From contig JANQRM010000679.1 of assembly GCA_028284565.1 (NCBI GenBank), positions 1 through 6,081 on the forward strand: a stretch of DNA of 6,081 nt, written 5' to 3'. Positions within the stretch are counted from its first letter, which is position 1, and the number at the start of each line of letters is the position of its first letter. Below the pieces are notes generated by a model that did no database searches, was not told where the DNA came from, and saw only the letters and a program-made list of their open reading frames with translations. Positions 5,610 to 6,081 of the stretch are shown here, piece by piece. Source of the DNA: Anaerolineae bacterium (GTDB taxonomy: Bacteria; Chloroflexota; Anaerolineae; Aggregatilineales; Phototrophicaceae). The position numbers and the translations under genes were made by a program.

Positions 5610-6081
5610 ATGAAAACAATGCAATTCAAACGTCTAAGTGGGGTAGTCGCCCTCATGCTTCTGACTATCATAGCGTTGGCAGTCTCTATGTCATCTGCTC
5701 CAGTCGTCTTGGCTCAGGACGGCGAACCCACTGCCACACCCAATGATCCCAGCTGGCTGGCTTTTGTAGAAGCACGCCGTGCCATCGAAGAAGAAGAAGG
5801 TCGTCGTTTGGTCATCGTCCGTTGGGAATTCTTCCAAGACGATTGGAGTACCCAAGCCGATTACGGTCAGTTTGGCGCATTCGGGATTGATAGCTGTGTA
5901 TCTGAAATTCCGCTGATGCAAAAGCGTAATGTCATCTTCGGTTGGACAATTCGCATCACAGACGCACGCAACAATCGTTATGAAGCCCGCGTCAGTTTTG
6001 ATTTAGAGGATGTATCCGTCTGTGATGAAGTCAGCGCACCAGCACCGACTGTCACCACCAATGCTTCGGGTACAGCTACGA
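5610..6081 (+). CDS. Unrecognised secreted protein, N-terminal part (cut by window edge)
   Basis: Starting at the ATG at 5610, 157 codons run open to the right edge. A clear Sec signal peptide is present: a basic start (MKTMQFKR), a hydrophobic core at about 11-30 and a likely cleavage after VLA at Ala35, leaving a mature protein that begins QDGEPTATPND. There is no Cys just after the cleavage site, so it is not a typical lipoprotein. The mature part has a Glu-rich helix (about 50-66), alternating strands such as RRLVIVRWEFF and NVIFGWTIRI, and two cysteines (Cys96 and Cys138) that could form a disulfide outside the cytoplasm. The fragment ends in a Pro/Ala/Thr-rich linker (APAPTVTTNASGTAT), which suggests another domain follows. 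The ribosome binding site AGAGGT (5595-5600) lies nine bases before the ATG and supports the start. I do not recognise the family. Existence and export are well supported; function is unknown. Confidence 0.82.
   Translation, partial: MKTMQFKRLSGVVALMLLTIIALAVSMSSAPVVLAQDGEPTATPNDPSWLAFVEARRAIEEEEGRRLVIVRWEFFQDDWSTQADYGQFGAFGIDSCVSEIPLMQKRNVIFGWTIRITDARNNRYEARVSFDLEDVSVCDEVSAPAPTVTTNASGTAT

Noticed and set aside
5691..5921. Minus-strand 76-codon frame opposite the secreted-protein gene
   Set aside because: The plus strand here has a start codon, ribosome binding site and signal peptide in frame, so the minus frame is a shadow.
1..6081. tRNA, rRNA, CRISPR arrays, transposase or integrase genes
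   Set aside because: No cloverleaf, rRNA motif, regularly spaced repeat or recognisable transposase or integrase motif was found on either strand.

Overview
The window looks like chromosomal DNA from a Chloroflexota-type bacterium, perhaps Anaerolineae-like. That rests on the overall look of the proteins: a ROK kinase, a soluble GAF-PAS histidine kinase, a long CpXC-domain coiled-coil protein and a secreted Thr/Pro-rich protein. There is no rRNA or other direct marker, so the phylum is an inference. Intact genes run at about 50% G+C in the blocks I counted, and genes on the + strand end in TAA or TGA under the standard code.

Layout. (1) Positions 1-415, minus strand: the first 138 codons of mutS, running off the left edge. 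(2) Positions 416-523: a divergent intergenic region with a good TATAAT box for the + strand, and an inverted repeat placed where transcription should begin. (3) Positions 524-1504: an intact ROK-family sugar kinase or regulator whose zinc-binding cysteines are all replaced. (4) Positions 1505 to about 2460: an A+T-rich segment (32-35% G+C in two counted blocks) holding a 68-codon unknown reading frame and a decayed gene. The 3' part of that gene still encodes a recognisable T5orf172/MUG113-type GIY-YIG-like domain, broken by a frameshift and a TGA. (5) Positions 2504-4114: a cytoplasmic hybrid-sensor histidine kinase (GAF-PAS-HisKA-HATPase) with no response regulator beside it. (6) Positions 4156-5505: a CpXC zinc-ribbon protein with a long helical tail built from about four diverged repeats. 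It follows the kinase by 41 bases and is probably co-transcribed. (7) Positions 5506-5609: a leader with a hairpin and a good ribosome binding site. (8) Positions 5610-6081: the start of an unrecognised secreted protein, running off the right edge.

Working together: only the kinase and CpXC gene make a plausible functional pair, on spacing and orientation alone. mutS and the ROK gene share a divergent control region but no evident pathway. The A+T-rich segment looks like the eroded remains of foreign DNA between the ROK gene and the kinase. I found no tRNA, rRNA, CRISPR array, complete mobile element or clear rho-independent terminator. No complete new system is visible; the most unusual items are the zinc-less ROK protein, the repeat architecture of the CpXC protein and the broken GIY-YIG-like gene.
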